Below, piece after piece: positions 9,891 to 17,815 of a DNA stretch of 55,056 nt; within the stretch, counting starts at the first letter, position 1, and every line of letters begins with the position of its first letter. Both the position numbers and the translations under genes were made by a program. The notes under the pieces are model-generated. The model made no database searches, had not been told where the DNA came from, and worked only from the letters and a program-made list of their open reading frames with translations. This DNA is from Aromatoleum toluolicum. GTDB taxonomy: Bacteria; Pseudomonadota; Gammaproteobacteria; Burkholderiales; Rhodocyclaceae. Location of the stretch: contig NZ_WTVS01000040.1 of assembly GCF_012911005.2 (NCBI RefSeq), forward strand, positions 1 to 55,056, in the 5' to 3' direction.

Positions 9891-10832
9891 TCAGCCCCTG
9901 GCGTGGAGAACCTCGGGGTCGAAGACCTCCGCCGGTGTGCGCACGCTAGGGCCGAGGATGGGGCCGACGATCTCATGACCCCAGGTGGAGAGCTGCTCCG
10001 GATTGAGTTCGAAGCCGTCATCGTGCCAGGGTTCGAGTTCGGTGATGCATTCGATCGCGAAGCCGGACGGCGTGAAGTGATAGAAGGACATGTGCGGGTC
10101 CTGCGAATGCTGTCCCAGCGTCATCATCATCTGTAGTCCGTTCTTCTTGACCAGATCGTAGGTTTCGCCGACGTCGCGAACCGAGCGCACGAAGAGGCCG
10201 ATGTGCTGCACGCCGGCCTTGCCCGGGCCGAAACCGTAAGCGATGTCGTGGCTCGTCTTGTCGTTGAGCCTGGAGCGGAAGAACCCCGTCTTGCCCTTGC
10301 CGGCGCCCGAGCCGTACCAGTGCATGCCCATGATGCCGGTGAGGAAGTGTTCGAGTTCGGGCGTGTATTCGGGCGTGATCACGACGATGTGGCCGACGCC
10401 CCGTTCGCCGCAGACGAATCCGCCGTGCGGACGGCCCGGCACGAAGGAGCGCGGGCTCCATTTCTGGGCATAGAACAGCTCGTGCTGGTATCCGACCGGG
10501 TCACGGAAACGGATCAGCTCCTTCACGCCGCGTTTGTCGCACAGTTCTGGATCGCCGAAGCTGATCTCGACACCATGGCTGCGGAAGCGCTCGACGGCGG
10601 CGTGAAACTCCAGCTTGCCCTTGGCTTCCCAGCCGATGTAAGCGAGGCGGTCGATCTTGCCCGTATGGAATGCGAGCCGATGACGACGGTCATCGAGCTT
10701 GAAGTAGAGGGTGTCCGGATCCGCAGTCGGGGATGTCCCGATCTGAAAGCCCATGACCTTCGGGCCATATTCGCGCCAGGCATCGAGGTTCGCCGATTCG
10801 AACCCCAGGTAGCCGATACCGATGATGTCCAT
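9891..10832 (-). CDS. Extradiol (catechol meta-cleavage) dioxygenase, VOC family
   Basis: A 313-residue two-module vicinal-oxygen-chelate protein of the BphC/HsaC length class. The iron ligands of the C-terminal module are intact: H148 (GVGHIVV), H210 (VQHIGLF) and E261 (FAIECIT), with the neighbouring His243 and Tyr251 also in place. It should open a bicyclic or substituted catechol between one hydroxylated and one adjacent carbon. AGGAGGA precedes the start. It is third in a leftward set behind the 3Fe-4S ferredoxin and SDR, 130 bases from the SDR. The preferred catechol is unknown; biphenyl-, steroid- and diterpenoid-type catechols are all possible. Confidence 0.92.
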   Translation of the reverse strand: MDIIGIGYLGFESANLDAWREYGPKVMGFQIGTSPTADPDTLYFKLDDRRHRLAFHTGKIDRLAYIGWEAKGKLEFHAAVERFRSHGVEISFGDPELCDKRGVKELIRFRDPVGYQHELFYAQKWSPRSFVPGRPHGGFVCGERGVGHIVVITPEYTPELEHFLTGIMGMHWYGSGAGKGKTGFFRSRLNDKTSHDIAYGFGPGKAGVQHIGLFVRSVRDVGETYDLVKKNGLQMMMTLGQHSQDPHMSFYHFTPSGFAIECITELEPWHDDGFELNPEQLSTWGHEIVGPILGPSVRTPAEVFDPEVLHARG

Positions 10833-10962
10833 GCTGTCTTCCTCCTGTTTTGAGCGACCTGCGCCCGCGATTTACACCGCGCTTTGCGCAGACTTCGGAC
10901 TGTGCCGCAGGGGCACGACGTCCGTTCGTTCACTGTTGGGTTACGAACTTTCGGGCTCGTGC

Positions 10963-11721
10963 TCAGATTGCGAGCAGACCCCCGTCGATGACGAGGTCCG
11001 AACCGGTCATGAAGGCGGCTTCGTCCGAGGCCACGTACAGGGCCAGCGACACGACTTCCTCGGGTTCCCCCGGCCGATCCTGCAGCACGCCATCGAGTAG
11101 CGCCCGGCGGGTGACGGGGTTCTCGACGAAGGCCGCGGTGCCGGGCGTCTTCACGAAGCCCGGACTGATGCTGACCGCGCGTATGCCGACCGGCGCCCCT
11201 TCGACCGCCAGCTGGCGGGTGAAGGAGACGACCGCACCCTTGGCGGCGCAGTGGGCGCTGATGCCTGCAACCTTTGAGCCGCCCCAGGCGGCGGTCGAGG
11301 CGATGTTGATGATCACGCCACCGCGCACGGCGAGATGCTTCCACGCGTATTTGGTCGTGTAGAAGATGAGGTCGATCTCGTTCCGGATCGTGTAGTGCCA
11401 GTCAGCGATCGAGAATTCCGCCACCGGTCCGAAACGCGCGGCCGATGCGTTGTTGTAGAGAACGTCGATGCGCCCGAACTGTTCCGCCGCGGACTCGACC
11501 CAGGCGCGGGCCTGTTCGTGGTCGCCGAGGTCCACCGGGGCGGAGCCGTGCAACTCGAATCCTTCGGCCTCGACCAGCCGGCGCGTTTCGGCGTGGGCGG
11601 CTGCATCCGTGTCGCAACCTACCACCACGGCGCCCTCGCGCGCGAAGCGCAAGGCTGCGACACGACCCTGACCGCCGCCGGTGCCGGTGATCAGCGCTAC
11701 TTTTCCTTCAAGACGATTCAT
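10963..11721 (-). CDS. SDR-family oxidoreductase with His in place of the catalytic Tyr
   Basis: A 252-residue classical-length SDR with a normal Rossmann motif (TGTGGGQGRVAAL, residues 13-25) and the NNASA motif. The active-site YxxxK reads H-C-A-A-K (ISAHCAAKGAVV), so tyrosine is replaced by histidine while lysine remains. I checked the codon: CAC on the minus strand. The conserved serine region (NIASTAAW) is present. GGAG precedes the start. It lies between the ferredoxin (60-bp gap) and the extradiol dioxygenase, where a cis-dihydrodiol dehydrogenase would be expected. Whether the His variant is active is not known from sequence. Confidence 0.9.
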   Translation of the reverse strand: MNRLEGKVALITGTGGGQGRVAALRFAREGAVVVGCDTDAAAHAETRRLVEAEGFELHGSAPVDLGDHEQARAWVESAAEQFGRIDVLYNNASAARFGPVAEFSIADWHYTIRNEIDLIFYTTKYAWKHLAVRGGVIINIASTAAWGGSKVAGISAHCAAKGAVVSFTRQLAVEGAPVGIRAVSISPGFVKTPGTAAFVENPVTRRALLDGVLQDRPGEPEEVVSLALYVASDEAAFMTGSDLVIDGGLLAI

Positions 11722-11781
11722 TCGGATCTCCGCGAAGTGGGCAGTTCCAGCGCTTTTCGCGCTACCAGTCCGGCGAAGAAC

Positions 11782-12006
11782 TCAGGCGCCCGGTGCTTCG
11801 ACCCGGATCGCCTCGGCGGGACAGGCGGCAGCCCCCTCGATCGCGGCCTCTTCCTGGCCGGCGGGAACGAACTCGCTGTCCAGATAGACGATGCCGTCGC
11901 CGTCCAGCTTGTACACGTCGGGGCACAGGGCCGCGCACAATCCGTAACCGCAGCAGCGGCTGCGATCGATAATTACCTTGTGAAGTTTTTCGTTCTGTTC
12001 GCTCAT
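11782..12006 (-). CDS. 3Fe-4S-type ferredoxin
   Basis: A 74-residue ferredoxin. Cysteines C18, C24, C28 and C62 fit a single 3Fe-4S (or convertible 4Fe-4S) cluster: in the motif CCGYGLCAALCP the second canonical cysteine is replaced by Tyr21, and C62 is in ACPAEAI. C28 corresponds to a cysteine that forms a disulfide in some single-cluster ferredoxins. The start at 12006 follows GGAGACACGCC; the open frame extends upstream without family similarity. Ferredoxins of this type serve P450s and some Rieske dioxygenases (for example the diterpenoid dioxygenase DitA3 type). No P450 is in the window, so the partner may be one of the Rieske oxygenases. Confidence 0.9.
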   Translation of the reverse strand: MSEQNEKLHKVIIDRSRCCGYGLCAALCPDVYKLDGDGIVYLDSEFVPAGQEEAAIEGAAACPAEAIRVEAPGA

Positions 12007-12054
12007 GGCGTGTCTCCTCATCTGCTTGGGGCCATTGAGGCCTGCGAGATGATT

Positions 12055-12081
12055 ATGCACAGAAAAGGAAAAAGTGTCACT
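12055..12081. promoter_or_regulatory. ACA-N13-TGT operator, copy 3
   Basis: Left half ATGCACAGA (12055-12063), right half AGTGTCACT (12073-12081), with ACA and TGT 16 bases apart. It sits in the 146-bp gap between IclR and the ferredoxin, about 50 bases upstream of the ferredoxin start, and would control the ferredoxin-SDR-extradiol set. Weaker than the copies at 15765 and 25274. Confidence 0.4.
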
Positions 12082-12152
12082 ATTTTTGCTGGGCGTATCG
12101 CAGGGTCGCAAAAGGGTTGCCGAAGGACCGACGGCCGCCCTCGCGACGACAC

Positions 12153-12941
12153 TCAAAACAGCAGGTTCGACAGCTTGTCCGCGAGTTTGCGCACCTCGCC
12201 CCCGAGCTTGTCCGCGTCGGCGCCAATGTACTGGCCCCGGAACATCACCGCCGATACGGCAAAGGAAATGGCACCGGCGCGGTCGCGCACGGGGGCCGCA
12301 ATAGCCATGATGCCGGCCGAGAAGTAGCCGTCATCGATCGCCCACTGGTGTTCCTTGGCGAACTGCACCTGCTGACAGTACTCGTCGAACTCCAGCGGTC
12401 GGGCCCAGCGGATCTTGTCGAATGCGGCGCGCATCGCGGTTGGGTCGAGATCCACCTCCGCCGCGAACAGTCTGCCGCTGGCGCCCATGAAGATGGGCAA
12501 ACGCTGACCGATCGCCATGTCGATGCGCAGATCGGTCGGGCTTGCCTCCGAACTCACCAGCACGATGCGGTCGTATCCCATCTGACGCCACAGGGTGACC
12601 GTGACATGGAAGCGGGCGGCGAATTGCTGCAGCAGTGGGCGCGCGATGTCGAGCCGCTGGCCCTGCGTCACGAGGTGGCCTACGAGTTTGGCGAGCCCCA
12701 GGCCGGGCGAATAGGTCTTCGACGCGGGATCGAATGCAACCATGTCCTCGGCGGCCAGTGTGCGCAGGATGTTGAAGCAGGTACTGGGGTTGATCGACAA
12801 CTGCCGGGCGATGTCCGCCGCGCGCTCCGGGGTGTCGGTCTCCGTCAGAAAACGCAGGATCCGCACCGCATTGACGACAGGCTTGACGGTGACCCCGCTT
12901 GACGACCGGCCCGCGGTTTCATCCTCTTGTGTGGTGTCCAT
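12153..12941 (-). CDS. IclR-family transcriptional regulator
   Basis: A 262-residue IclR protein from the start MDTTQEDETAGR, chosen because GGAGGAGACA precedes it and earlier in-frame sequence lacks family similarity. Winged HTH at about residues 20-85 (VVNAVRILRFLTE, then NPSTCFNILRTLAAEDMV); effector domain at about 100-260 (FHVTVTLWRQMGYDRIVLV, GASGRLFAAE). IclR proteins commonly govern aromatic and diterpenoid catabolism. It lies upstream of and parallel to the ferredoxin-SDR-extradiol set. Its upstream region carries AT-rich palindromes (13094-13117) that could be its operator. The effector is unknown. Confidence 0.92.
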   Translation of the reverse strand: MDTTQEDETAGRSSSGVTVKPVVNAVRILRFLTETDTPERAADIARQLSINPSTCFNILRTLAAEDMVAFDPASKTYSPGLGLAKLVGHLVTQGQRLDIARPLLQQFAARFHVTVTLWRQMGYDRIVLVSSEASPTDLRIDMAIGQRLPIFMGASGRLFAAEVDLDPTAMRAAFDKIRWARPLEFDEYCQQVQFAKEHQWAIDDGYFSAGIMAIAAPVRDRAGAISFAVSAVMFRGQYIGADADKLGGEVRKLADKLSNLLF

Positions 12942-13093
12942 CCCTTGTCTCCTCCGTCCGTCGTGCAGGCGTCCCGGTCGGCAAACGGGAGACGTCTTCC
13001 TCGCGTGTGCCCCAGGCGAGGCGTCCAAGGAATCAGGGTGCCCATCCGTGAGCCGGAGAATCTGCACGTAAAACGGTTTTGTGTTTGCGTATT

Positions 13094-13117
13094 AGAATTA
13101 AATTCTGTCCGCAGAAT
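13094..13117. promoter_or_regulatory. Nested AT-rich palindromes upstream of IclR
   Basis: Two overlapping inverted repeats lie in the IclR upstream region: AGAATT-A-AATTCT (13094-13106) and ATTCTG-TCCG-CAGAAT (13102-13117). They sit about 150 bases upstream of the IclR start in sequence far richer in A+T than the surroundings. A similar AGAATT/AATTCT pattern recurs before the DUF1302 operon at 30481. Autoregulation by IclR is possible but unproven. Confidence 0.35.
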
Positions 13118-13175
13118 ACTACGGCGACGACGAAAAGGCGACAGCCGGGCCGGCTTACGACAAGGGGAAATGACT

Positions 13176-14045
13176 TCAGGGTTTGAAGTAGCCCACCGCG
13201 ACGATGTGGTCGCCGACGACTTCGAACAGCGTGTGCTTTTCCTCTGTTCTTTTCGTGACAGGGTTTTTCCACAGGTAGTCGAGTTCGCCTCGCGGTCGGT
13301 TCGCGGTCTGCTCGAGCATCTTGCGAACGATGGGCGTGCCGGCCTGGTCGTACAGGTCCCGACCGTCGGAGCCGACCAGGCGCGGCATCGTGCCGTGGGC
13401 GACGAAGCGTCCCGTTTTCCGGTCGATTACGAACACGTAGAGATCGTCCCGCACGAAGCGGCCCTCGATGCGGTTGAATTCGGCAATTGCGCTGGCAGGC
13501 GCGGCCTTCATCGCCGCAACGGCCTGTTCCAGGAAGGCCTGCGCCTGGTCCGGGGACGAGCGGCTGATGTAGTAACCGACCGCGACCACTCGTTCGCCAA
13601 CCTTCTCGAAGAACGCATGCTTGCGCTGAACAGTGTTGTCGGTCCAGTTGACCCAGCGGTACTCGACTTCGCCGCGGCCATCGGCACGCGCCTTGTTCAG
13701 CATCTCCGCGAAGAAAGCCTTTCCGCTGGCGTCGCGCATCTCGGAGACCTTGCGGCCGATCAGGGTCGTGGACGAGCCCCCGCTCGTCAGCATGGTGCCG
13801 TCCATGTCGAGCACGTACACATAGAGCTCACGGTCGATGAAGTCGCCCTGCCGGCCGAATTCCGCCAGTGCCCGGTCGCCGACGGCACGAAGTCGGGCGG
13901 TGGCCTTCTCCAGCAATGCCTGCGCGCGCGTGGCGGAATCCGGTGCTGACACCGGGCTACCCGAAACCGCTTCGGCCGCGCTTGCCGGCGGCAGCCAGGT
14001 GCTCGCAAGAATGAGCAGTCCCACCACGAGTGTTCTTATCGCCAT
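13176..14045 (-). CDS. Periplasmic tandem Cache-domain protein
   Basis: A 289-residue protein with a clear signal peptide (MAIRTLVVGLLILASTWL, cleavage near ASAAEA) and two similar single-Cache modules. Module 1 (about 40-160) has ELYVYVLDMDGTMLTSGG and ends ERVVAVGYYISRS; module 2 (about 165-289) has DLYVFVIDRKTGRFVAHG and ends DHIVAVGYFKP. Cache modules bind small organic ligands outside the membrane. No transmembrane anchor or signalling domain follows, so it is a free periplasmic ligand-binding protein. A GGAGGGGAG ribosome site supports the start. Its partner receptor is not in the window. A role in sensing the substrate of this island is inferred from position only. Confidence 0.85.
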   Translation of the reverse strand: MAIRTLVVGLLILASTWLPPASAAEAVSGSPVSAPDSATRAQALLEKATARLRAVGDRALAEFGRQGDFIDRELYVYVLDMDGTMLTSGGSSTTLIGRKVSEMRDASGKAFFAEMLNKARADGRGEVEYRWVNWTDNTVQRKHAFFEKVGERVVAVGYYISRSSPDQAQAFLEQAVAAMKAAPASAIAEFNRIEGRFVRDDLYVFVIDRKTGRFVAHGTMPRLVGSDGRDLYDQAGTPIVRKMLEQTANRPRGELDYLWKNPVTKRTEEKHTLFEVVGDHIVAVGYFKP

Positions 14046-14119
14046 GCTCCCCTCCGAATAGTCGAAAATTGGACAGTAAATCTGATTGTGAAGGAATCCG
14101 CCTGCGACCGTGGCCGGGC

Positions 14120-15313
14120 TCAGTCACGGACCAGCAGCACACTGCCGCCCAGCGGTCCACCGCCTGCCGCAACCACTGAAACGTGATGGGGCGCGATCTG
14201 TCGTTCGCCCGCGCGTCCCCACAGCTGCGAGCAGGCTTCATGAACGTAGCCCAGACCGTGCGTGCGCCCACCGGAGAGCTGGCCGCCGTTGGTATTGATC
14301 GGCAACTGGCCGTCGCGGGCGATGCGGTGGCCACCTTCGACGAAGCGGCCGCTTTCGCCGCGCGGGCATAGCCCGAGTGCTTCGAGCCAGATCATCGTGA
14401 GGATCGAGAATCCATCGTAGAGCTGGGCCGAGCCGACGTCCTTGGGCTTGAGATCGGTGCGCGCCCACATCATTTCGCCGACATCGCGCGCGGCGGTCGC
14501 GGTGAGGTCGATCTGGTCCCACGACCAGGGTTGGTGCAGTGCGGCGCCGATCGCTTCGAGGCGGATTGGTGGATTTGGCCCGTCCCTGGCGACGTCGGCA
14601 CGCGAAAGGATGATCGCGGTCGAGGCGTCGCAATGGACGTCGCAGTCGAGCATGCGCAGTGGAGTCGAGATCATGCGCGAGGCAAAGTAGTCATCGAGCG
14701 AGAGCGGCGTCCGGTAGATCGCCTTGGGGTTCAGCGCGGCGTTGCTGCGGCAGGTGAGGGCGATCTGGGCGAGTTGTTCGGGCGTCGTGCCGTATTCGTG
14801 AAAGTGGCGCTGGGTGTAGAGCGCCATGAGGTTGATCGCGGAGAGCACATTGAATGGCGTGTACCACTGCCAGAAGAAGCTGCTGTCGCGTCCGATCGTC
14901 TTGTTCGTCAGGGCGCTGGCATTCTTGTCGACCTTGCGGCGGCTCGCTTCCGTGATGGTGCGGAAGACCAGCACGTGGCGGCACAGGCCGGATGCGATCG
15001 CCATCGCGCCGTTGATGATGCCTGCGAGCGGTCCGGGGCCTTCGTAGCCCCCTCCGTACCAGTTGACCTGGAGGCCGAGGGTGCCGATCAGCGCGTTGGG
15101 GCCGACGGGCGAGAAGGCATCGCCATTGTTGTTGTCGCCCGGCCAGCACGCCACGCCGTCGATGTCCGCGCGCGTGAGTCCGGCGTCGGCGATGGCTTCG
15201 AGGCAAGCGTCCAGCGTGAGTCGCATGCCCGATCGGGCAACCGGGCGTCCTACCGCGGACTGGCCGACACCGGTGATGGCGACGTCTTTTTCAAAGATTC
15301 GGTCGAACATCAT
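14120..15313 (-). CDS. Thiolase-fold protein lacking active-site Cys (Ltp/SCP-x-like)
   Basis: A 397-residue thiolase-superfamily protein of the lipid-transfer-protein/SCP-x thiolase type. Both thiolase cysteines are missing: the N-terminal Cys site reads YEGPGPLAGI and the C-terminal one reads VAAGGGPLGG, although NGG and the His of GGRTHGLG remain. Start chosen at 15313, where ATGA overlaps the stop of the DUF35 gene upstream. This pairing matches the Ltp-DUF35 retro-aldolases of steroid side-chain degradation, which cleave a beta-hydroxyacyl-CoA without the cysteine; a conserved tyrosine (QLYDGFS) is present. Aldolase function is inferred from the missing Cys and the partner. The aldol substrate and the released ketone or aldehyde are unknown. 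Confidence 0.85.
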   Translation of the reverse strand: MMFDRIFEKDVAITGVGQSAVGRPVARSGMRLTLDACLEAIADAGLTRADIDGVACWPGDNNNGDAFSPVGPNALIGTLGLQVNWYGGGYEGPGPLAGIINGAMAIASGLCRHVLVFRTITEASRRKVDKNASALTNKTIGRDSSFFWQWYTPFNVLSAINLMALYTQRHFHEYGTTPEQLAQIALTCRSNAALNPKAIYRTPLSLDDYFASRMISTPLRMLDCDVHCDASTAIILSRADVARDGPNPPIRLEAIGAALHQPWSWDQIDLTATAARDVGEMMWARTDLKPKDVGSAQLYDGFSILTMIWLEALGLCPRGESGRFVEGGHRIARDGQLPINTNGGQLSGGRTHGLGYVHEACSQLWGRAGERQIAPHHVSVVAAGGGPLGGSVLLVRD

Positions 15314-15708
15314 GCGTCCTTCTCGAAGAGGGGGAGCCACACGTCCTCGTGCTGCTCGAAGCGCACCCTGACGGGCATGTCGATATGCACCGCCTCGGCG
15401 GGAAGTCCCACGACATTCGTGACGAAGCGCAGGCCGCTCTGTTCCGCGAGTTCGACGATCGCCACCACATAAGGCTCGGTGAGGTCGGGGCGCCATGCCT
15501 GGTGATTGATCGTGTAGCTCAGGACCTTGCCCTTGCCGGAGACCGCCCGCGGTGCCACCTCGAAACTGCCGCAGTGCGGGCAGATCGGGGCGGGCGGATG
15601 AAAGAAGCGCGTGCAGTCCGCGCAATGATGTATGAGGAGGCGCCCCTGCGCGCCGCCCTGCCAGAACGGGGAGTTGTCCTCGGTGAGGAGGGGGAGTTTT
15701 CGGGTCAT
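15310..15708 (-). CDS. DUF35 zinc-ribbon/OB-fold protein, partner of the Ltp-like thiolase
   Basis: A 132-residue DUF35 protein. The rubredoxin-like zinc ribbon (HHCADC and CPHCG, four cysteines, about residues 29-52) is followed by an OB fold with the typical GKGKVLSYT segment. Start MTRKLPLLTEDNSPFW; the long in-frame extension upstream has no family similarity and crosses the promoter. DUF35 proteins bind acyl-CoA and act as obligate partners of Ltp-type thiolases. Overlap with the next gene by ATGA indicates a stoichiometric complex. First gene of the leftward pair, read from a promoter shared with the SDR-FAH-Rieske operon. Confidence 0.9.
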   Translation of the reverse strand: MTRKLPLLTEDNSPFWQGGAQGRLLIHHCADCTRFFHPPAPICPHCGSFEVAPRAVSGKGKVLSYTINHQAWRPDLTEPYVVAIVELAEQSGLRFVTNVVGLPAEAVHIDMPVRVRFEQHEDVWLPLFEKDA

Positions 15709-15764
15709 GGTCTGCGCGTTCTCGACGATTTGACGATCGGTCAAGCGGGATTCTACATGCACAT

Positions 15765-15791
15765 ATAGACAGAAGTGCAAAATCTGTCTAA
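15765..15791. promoter_or_regulatory. ACA-N13-TGT operator, copy 4 (divergent promoter)
   Basis: Nearly perfect palindrome: ATAGACAGA (15765-15773), 9-base spacer, TCTGTCTAA (15783-15791); TAGACAGA/TCTGTCTA is exact over 8 bp. The spacer centre TGCAAAA is shared with the copy at 25274. It lies midway between the DUF35 start (15708, leftward) and the SDR start (15859, rightward), so one site could govern both operons. TAGACA at 15766-15771 also resembles a -35 element with TAAAGT 17 bases on. Confidence 0.65.
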
Positions 15792-15858
15792 AGTTTGTCG
15801 CAAGGACCTGCCTGCCAGCGTGCAACGACGCGGAGGCCATACAAGGAACTCTGATCCC

Positions 15859-16560
15859 ATGAGTACTCGACTCGAAGCTAGAAGTATCGTCGTAACCGGT
15901 GGATTCGGCGCGCTTGGCCGCGCGGTGGCGCAGCGCCTCGTGGAAGACGGTGCGCACGTCACGCTTGTGGACCGTGCGGCGGCGCCCGCTGGCGGCCTGC
16001 CTGCAGGCGTCGCGGTTGTGCTCGGCGGGGTCGACCTGAGCGACGAAGCGGCCTGCGCGGCAGCCTATGCGCGCGTGCGTGTGGCTGCTGGTGGCATCGA
16101 CGGCGTGGTGAATGTGGCAGGTGGCTTCGCGTGGGAGCCGATCGAAGGCGGAGCGCTCGAGACCTGGGATCGCCTGTACACGATGAATGTGCGTACCGCC
16201 GTAGCGAGTTGCCGGGCGGCTCTGCCGCATCTGCTGGCGCGCGGGGCGGGGCGCATCGTGAATGTCGGCGCACTGGCCGCGCAGAAGGCCGGAATGGGGA
16301 TGGCGGCGTATGCCGCATCGAAGTCCGGCGTCGCGCGGTTGACCGAATCACTTGCCGAAGAGCTCAAGGACCGTGGCGTCACCGTGAATGCGGTGTTGCC
16401 GAGCATCATCGACACCCCCGCCAACCGCGCCGACATGCCGGACGCCGATGCCAGCCGCTGGGTGGCGCCGGACAAGCTCGCCGCGGTGATCGCTTTCCTG
16501 CTCTCGGATGACGCCTCGGCCGTCACCGGAGCCTGCGTGCCGGTGAGCGGCCGGGTGTAG
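15859..16560 (+). CDS. SDR-family oxidoreductase
   Basis: A 233-residue SDR from MSTRLEARSIVVTGG (start 15859; the longer frame upstream crosses the operator). The nucleotide-binding TGGFGALGRA motif and the catalytic YAASK are present. The position 13 residues before the Tyr, normally Ser, is Ala (NVGALAAQKAG), although variants of this kind occur in the NVGA subgroup. First gene of the rightward SDR-FAH-Rieske operon. A dihydrodiol or hydroxyacyl dehydrogenase role is plausible but not distinguishable from sequence. Confidence 0.88.
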   Translation: MSTRLEARSIVVTGGFGALGRAVAQRLVEDGAHVTLVDRAAAPAGGLPAGVAVVLGGVDLSDEAACAAAYARVRVAAGGIDGVVNVAGGFAWEPIEGGALETWDRLYTMNVRTAVASCRAALPHLLARGAGRIVNVGALAAQKAGMGMAAYAASKSGVARLTESLAEELKDRGVTVNAVLPSIIDTPANRADMPDADASRWVAPDKLAAVIAFLLSDDASAVTGACVPVSGRV

Positions 16561-16656
16561 CAACCGCCAGCGCCTCTTCCGTGGGGAGGGGCAGAACTCG
16601 AAGAAGAGAGGATTCGCCCGCATCGAGCGGGACGAGTCCCCGACAGGAGACAATAG

Positions 16657-17643
16657 ATGCGACTCGTCACATATCGTGACTCTCACGGCTTTCAGCGTGC
16701 CGGCGCGCTGATCGAATCGGATTCGGCGATCGTCGACCTCGCCACGGCTTGCGAAGTCGTAAACGGCCATGGGTCCCCCACCTTCGCGAGCGTGCTCGGT
16801 TTGGTCGAGGCCGGTGAAGAGGCTCTTGCAGCGGCACGCGTCCTGGTCCGGAAAGCTCCGTCGGCGGCGGTCATCGCGCGTGAGGGCGTGAAGCTGTGCG
16901 CACCCATCCAGCCGCCGCCGCAGATGCGCGACTGCTCCTGTTTCGAGCTGCATCTGCGACAGAGCTTCGCTGCTGCGCGGCGCGCGCGCGTGGCGCACTT
17001 GCCCGACCCCGAGGAGGCGCTGCGGCAGATGAACACGCGCGCCGACGAGCGCGTCATCGAGACCTTCAATCGCCAGCCGATCTATTACAAGTGCAATCGC
17101 TTCGCGGTGATCGGTCCCGACGACGACGTCGTGTGGCCGGCGTACAGCAAGGCGATGGACTTCGAACTCGAGCTGGCCTGCTACATCGGCCGCAAGGGGA
17201 AGGACGTGCCGCGCGACAAGGCGCGCGATTACATCGTTGGCTACACGATCTTCAACGACATGAGCGCCCGCGATGCGCAGGCCCTCGAGATGCCCGGCAT
17301 GCTCGGCCCGGCGAAGAGCAAGGACTTCGACACCGGTAACGTGATGGGGCCTTGCCTCGTCACTGCGGACGAGGTACCCGATCCTTACGACCTGCAGATG
17401 ATCGCGCGCGTGAATGGCGAGGAATGGGGGCGTGGCACCACGCGCGACATGCGCTGGACCTTCGAGGACGTGATCGCGCACATCTCCCGCTCGGAAACGC
17501 TCTATCCGGGCGAAGTGCTGGGCTCGGGCACGGTCGGCAACGGCTGCGGACTCGAGCAGCTGCGCTATCTCAAACCGGGCGACGTCGTCGAACTCGAGAT
17601 CGAGGCGATCGGCACGTTGCGCACGCGCGTGACGAAGCCGTGA
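16657..17643 (+). CDS. Fumarylacetoacetate hydrolase-family protein (larger form)
   Basis: A 328-residue FAH-family protein starting MRLVTYRDSHGFQRAG, after ACAGGAGAC. The metal-site motifs FELELACYIG (paired Glu) and NDMSARDAQ (Asp) are present, followed by SKDFDTGNVMGPCLVT. The family cleaves C-C bonds of 3-oxo or 2-hydroxy-dienoic acids, or hydrates or decarboxylates them. Position between an SDR and a ring-hydroxylating dioxygenase suggests it acts on a ring-cleavage product. A 6-bp hairpin (GTCCTT/AAGGAC, 17656-17673) lies downstream without a T-run. The smaller FAH protein at 26550 is a separate paralogue. Confidence 0.9.
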   Translation: MRLVTYRDSHGFQRAGALIESDSAIVDLATACEVVNGHGSPTFASVLGLVEAGEEALAAARVLVRKAPSAAVIAREGVKLCAPIQPPPQMRDCSCFELHLRQSFAAARRARVAHLPDPEEALRQMNTRADERVIETFNRQPIYYKCNRFAVIGPDDDVVWPAYSKAMDFELELACYIGRKGKDVPRDKARDYIVGYTIFNDMSARDAQALEMPGMLGPAKSKDFDTGNVMGPCLVTADEVPDPYDLQMIARVNGEEWGRGTTRDMRWTFEDVIAHISRSETLYPGEVLGSGTVGNGCGLEQLRYLKPGDVVELEIEAIGTLRTRVTKP

Positions 17644-17815
17644 CGGGAAGACGCAGTCCTTCGCAATAAGGACGTTAGACGGTGGGCAACGGCTACCGAA
17701 ATACAGGGTGCCGAACACCGGTGCCCGAGCAATTGAACAACCCACAAGAAGTGGCCGTCAGGCCCATCGAACGAGGATCGTCCTTACGGACGGCTTCACT
17801 CCACAGGAGATGACA

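Noticed and set aside
9638-10021. A 127-residue minus-strand frame over the USP start and the gap before the extradiol dioxygenase
   Set aside because: Overlaps the USP-hemerythrin gene in another frame; low-complexity Ser/Arg/Pro composition.
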